Source of the DNA: Trifolium pratense
Taxonomy: Eukaryota > Streptophyta > Magnoliopsida > Fabales > Fabaceae
Assembly: GCF_020283565.1 (NCBI RefSeq)
Contig: NC_060065.1
Location: 17,212,866-17,276,865, forward strand
Direction of reading: 5' to 3'
Length of the DNA stretch: 64,000 nucleotides
In this document: positions 61,639 to 64,000 of the stretch, in pieces
Layout: the number at the start of each line of letters is the position of its first letter
Position numbering within the stretch: the first letter of the stretch is position 1
Program-made: the position numbers and the translations under genes
The notes under the pieces: generated by a model
Told to the model about the DNA's origin: nothing
Seen by the model: only the letters and a program-made list of their open reading frames with translations
Databases searched by the model: none

Positions 61639-63788
61639 ATGGACCAGGAGGATCATATGAAAGAACCATTGTTGGAGAAGAAGCAATATTATAAGGATTG
61701 TCCTGGTTGTAAGGTGGAGCAAGAAAAAGAGCTTAATCAAGGGGTATCGATTATAAAGCTTGTCATTATTTGGATGGTGGTGTTATCTGCTAGTAAGTAT
61801 TATTCAACTTCTTTTTTTCACTTCTTCAAAATTTGAATGTTACAATTCCTTTTAGTTTTTAACTCTTTGGTTCCCGAGGGAAGGTCCCCTCGTTAACCTT
61901 GTTAATCTGGAGTTCGGCAGAGAGGTAAGTAAAATCTGTCAAAAAATTGTTCTTTCTCGATCAAACTCAGGTTCTCCCAGATGATTCGTTCTAGGGGTAT
62001 TCATTCCAATCACCTGGTGTGAATGTTACCATTATGTTGTTTGAGACATTTTGTTTGTATGTGATTGTTGTGAGTACTTGCTAATGAATGCTAAGTTCTT
62101 AATACTGGTTGAATTTTTGTGTTCTTAATTTTTGATGTCAAATGGGGATTTGAGGATTATTTAAGTTTTTTTCTTTGTCTTATGTGGTTTTTTTCTTTCT
62201 CTGATGTAACTTTTTTGTTGTTGTCATTTTCAGCACTGCCTGCAGCATCACTCTTTCCATTCCTTTATTTCATGGTGAGTTTATCTATATTGATTCTTGA
62301 GTTTTCCAATTTCAATTTCCTACACTGATTTTGTGACAATTGTTATTTCTTGGAAGTTTACTGAATGAACTCATAAAAATGAGATTTATTTATATATCTC
62401 AAGTGTTTCAATTTTCAAGTATAATTTCAGTATTATTTTCTCATACTCATATATTTATGATTGAAAAGTAGTGCATACTCTATTCAATCATTCTGCACAT
62501 CAGTTAGAACAGCCAGTTGCTTCACTATGGAACTTAATCTAATAGATTATTTCAATTAATTTTAAAAAAAATATGGAGATTGTGGAAGATTATTATTTGT
62601 CTCTGACGAGATTTGAACTTCGTCCCTTTAAGTTTACAAGGTCAAACTCATACCACTGAGCTGACACCTGATAGACAAAATTGTTTCGATTAATCATTTT
62701 CCATGTCTAATCTGGCATTTCAAGAAATGAATGAGTATCAATTCACTCTTTAATCATCATTTGTGTAAATAGTAGAAACAATTGGTTCTATAATGTCAAT
62801 TTCTAGTTTCATAATCCTTTTCCTTCTGTTTTGTCATATCTTGTGAAATACTCAAAAACATAAGTATTTGGTTAGTATTTAACTTTATATTGATTGATTC
62901 ACATAATGAAACACTTAAATTTTAGGTGAGGGATTTCAATGTTGCAAAAGAAGAAGCTGATATTAGTTATTATGCCGGTTATGTGGGTACGATTGTCTCT
63001 TTTACTAGTATTTCTTAGTAGTACATATCATTCTTATAAGTTGCTAATTAATGATGATCGAAATGTAAATGTTCTAGGATCTTCATTCATGCTTGGAAGA
63101 TCTTTAACATCTGTAATTTGGGGAATGGTTTCTGATCGATATGGTCGAAAACCTGTTATAATTATTGGGATCATCGCAGTGTAAGTAGCATCTAAAAATG
63201 GTTACTGATACTTTCTGTAAGTTATGTTGTGTGATTTCTCTCATAATTATTGATGATGTATACTTGATTTCAGTGTCATCTTCAACACACTATTTGGCCT
63301 TAGTACGAGTTTTTGGATGGCTATTATCACGAGATTTCTTCTCGGAAGTTTAAACGGTGTACTTGGACCAGTGAAGGTATGTGTAGGAGTGTTCTTCTTC
63401 AGGTTCTATTGTTCCTAATCCTTATTAGTACTGATATATGGGTTAGTTAAGTTAAGCTTTTGCGATTTTCTGTTAAAATAGATTTCCTAACTCTTAACCG
63501 TAATAGTTCTCAATATATAACTTGTTCAGTCTCATTCAAATTTCAATGTATGCATATGTATTTGACAAACTTCTCTATTTAACAGGCATATGCTACCGAA
63601 CTGTTTCGAGAAGAGCACCAAGCTATAGGACTTTCTACTGTAAGTATCAACAATTCTTGGTCTACTATCAGTTCTTAATATACTTCATTTCCATCATAGT
63701 AATTCAAAGTGCGTTATGATTTCAGGTTAGTGCAGCTTGGGGCATAGGTTTAATTATTGGACCAGCAATAGGAGGCTATTTGGCTCAG
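61639..63788 (+). CDS. ZIFL1: ZINC INDUCED FACILITATOR-LIKE MFS transporter, second copy, cut by the window edge
   Basis: A paralogue of the gene at 30012 with the same exon sizes from exon 2 on. Exons seen: 61639-61792, 62234-62274, 62926-62986, 63078-63180, 63274-63376, 63586-63639 and 63726-63788. The rest lies beyond 64000. The N-terminus has three extra residues (MDQEDHMKEPLLEKK) before the shared CPGCKVEQ. It keeps the full family motif [12 protein letters not shown] (Trp codon 63119-63121) and the signature S-x8-G-x3-GPAIGG. Introns are homologous to the first copy but short. Intron 2 is about 650 bp and shows the empty target site of the copia element at 62532-62536. No frame breaks are seen in the visible part. 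Confidence 0.92.
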
Positions 63789-63866
63789 GTACATCTTGCA
63801 AAAAGCCTTAGACTTTCACATGCACATAAGATGACATTATATGGAAAACTTCTGGTCTCAATATGA

Positions 63867-64000
63867 AGGACGGACACTCCTCAGATTAGGCGTGTCCCGT
63901 GTCGGACACACGTTGGTATTGGACACCGACATAAAACCGATACTTATAATTACATTTAATTATGCCTTTTTTTTTCAAATTATCGGTGTACGTCGACGTG
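63867..64000. repeat. Inverted copy of the GACACC-rich dispersed repeat in the second ZIFL gene
   Basis: It reads ACGGACACTCCTCAGATTAGGCGTGTCC.., the reverse complement layout of 38669-38815. It runs off the window edge inside intron 7. Confidence 0.6.

Overview
The window is nuclear DNA of a flowering plant. The genes have many GT..AG introns, intergenic DNA is AT-rich, and LTR retrotransposons, MITEs and tRNA-derived SINEs are abundant. Gene content and repeat style suggest a legume, probably Medicago or a close relative; that is an inference. No prokaryotic, organellar or CRISPR features are visible. I rebuilt five protein-coding genes exon by exon by following splice sites and codon phase.

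Left third (1-29 kb). Two type I pectin methylesterase genes converge: a plus-strand gene at 708-6847 and a minus-strand gene at 17673-21454. The first carries a one-base frameshift in a T run at the end of exon 1, which would cut the product to its inhibitor (PMEI) domain. The second is intact and keeps a membrane anchor. Between them lies MITE-rich DNA, a solo LTR with a perfect target duplication, and two decayed tandem copies of N-terminal exons that look like plant tRNA ligase (RNL). At 22790-27375 (minus) is an eight-exon gene for a 1009-residue MOM1-like protein. It has the MOM1 C-terminal domain but no SNF2 helicase.

Middle (30-42 kb). A complete 17-exon MFS transporter gene of the ZINC INDUCED FACILITATOR-LIKE (ZIFL) family spans 30012-41803. 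Its intron 2 is about 7.5 kb because a young Ty1/copia element (30752-35410, minus strand) sits inside it with a perfect ACTTA duplication. A second ZIFL copy starts at 61639 and runs off the right edge. Its intron 2 preserves the empty insertion site, so the insertion came after the gene duplication.

Right (43-60 kb). This is a tower of nested transposons separating the two ZIFL copies. An old copia-like remnant was hit by a solo gypsy-type LTR, a hAT-type element and a non-autonomous LTR element. The solo LTR holds a TRIM-like element, whose two LTRs hold a Mutator-type MITE and a decayed copia-type element. The non-autonomous LTR element holds a 1.7-kb Mutator-type element with a four-fold 120-bp repeat. 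Target duplications define each of these insertions. Two of the LTR elements contain series of short imperfect hairpins whose stems change in a compensated way; this is the least familiar structure in the window.

Functionally, the genes cover cell-wall pectin demethylation, transcriptional silencing (MOM1-like) and membrane transport linked to metal or auxin handling (ZIFL). They do not form one pathway. The main story is gene duplication followed by transposon-driven divergence.
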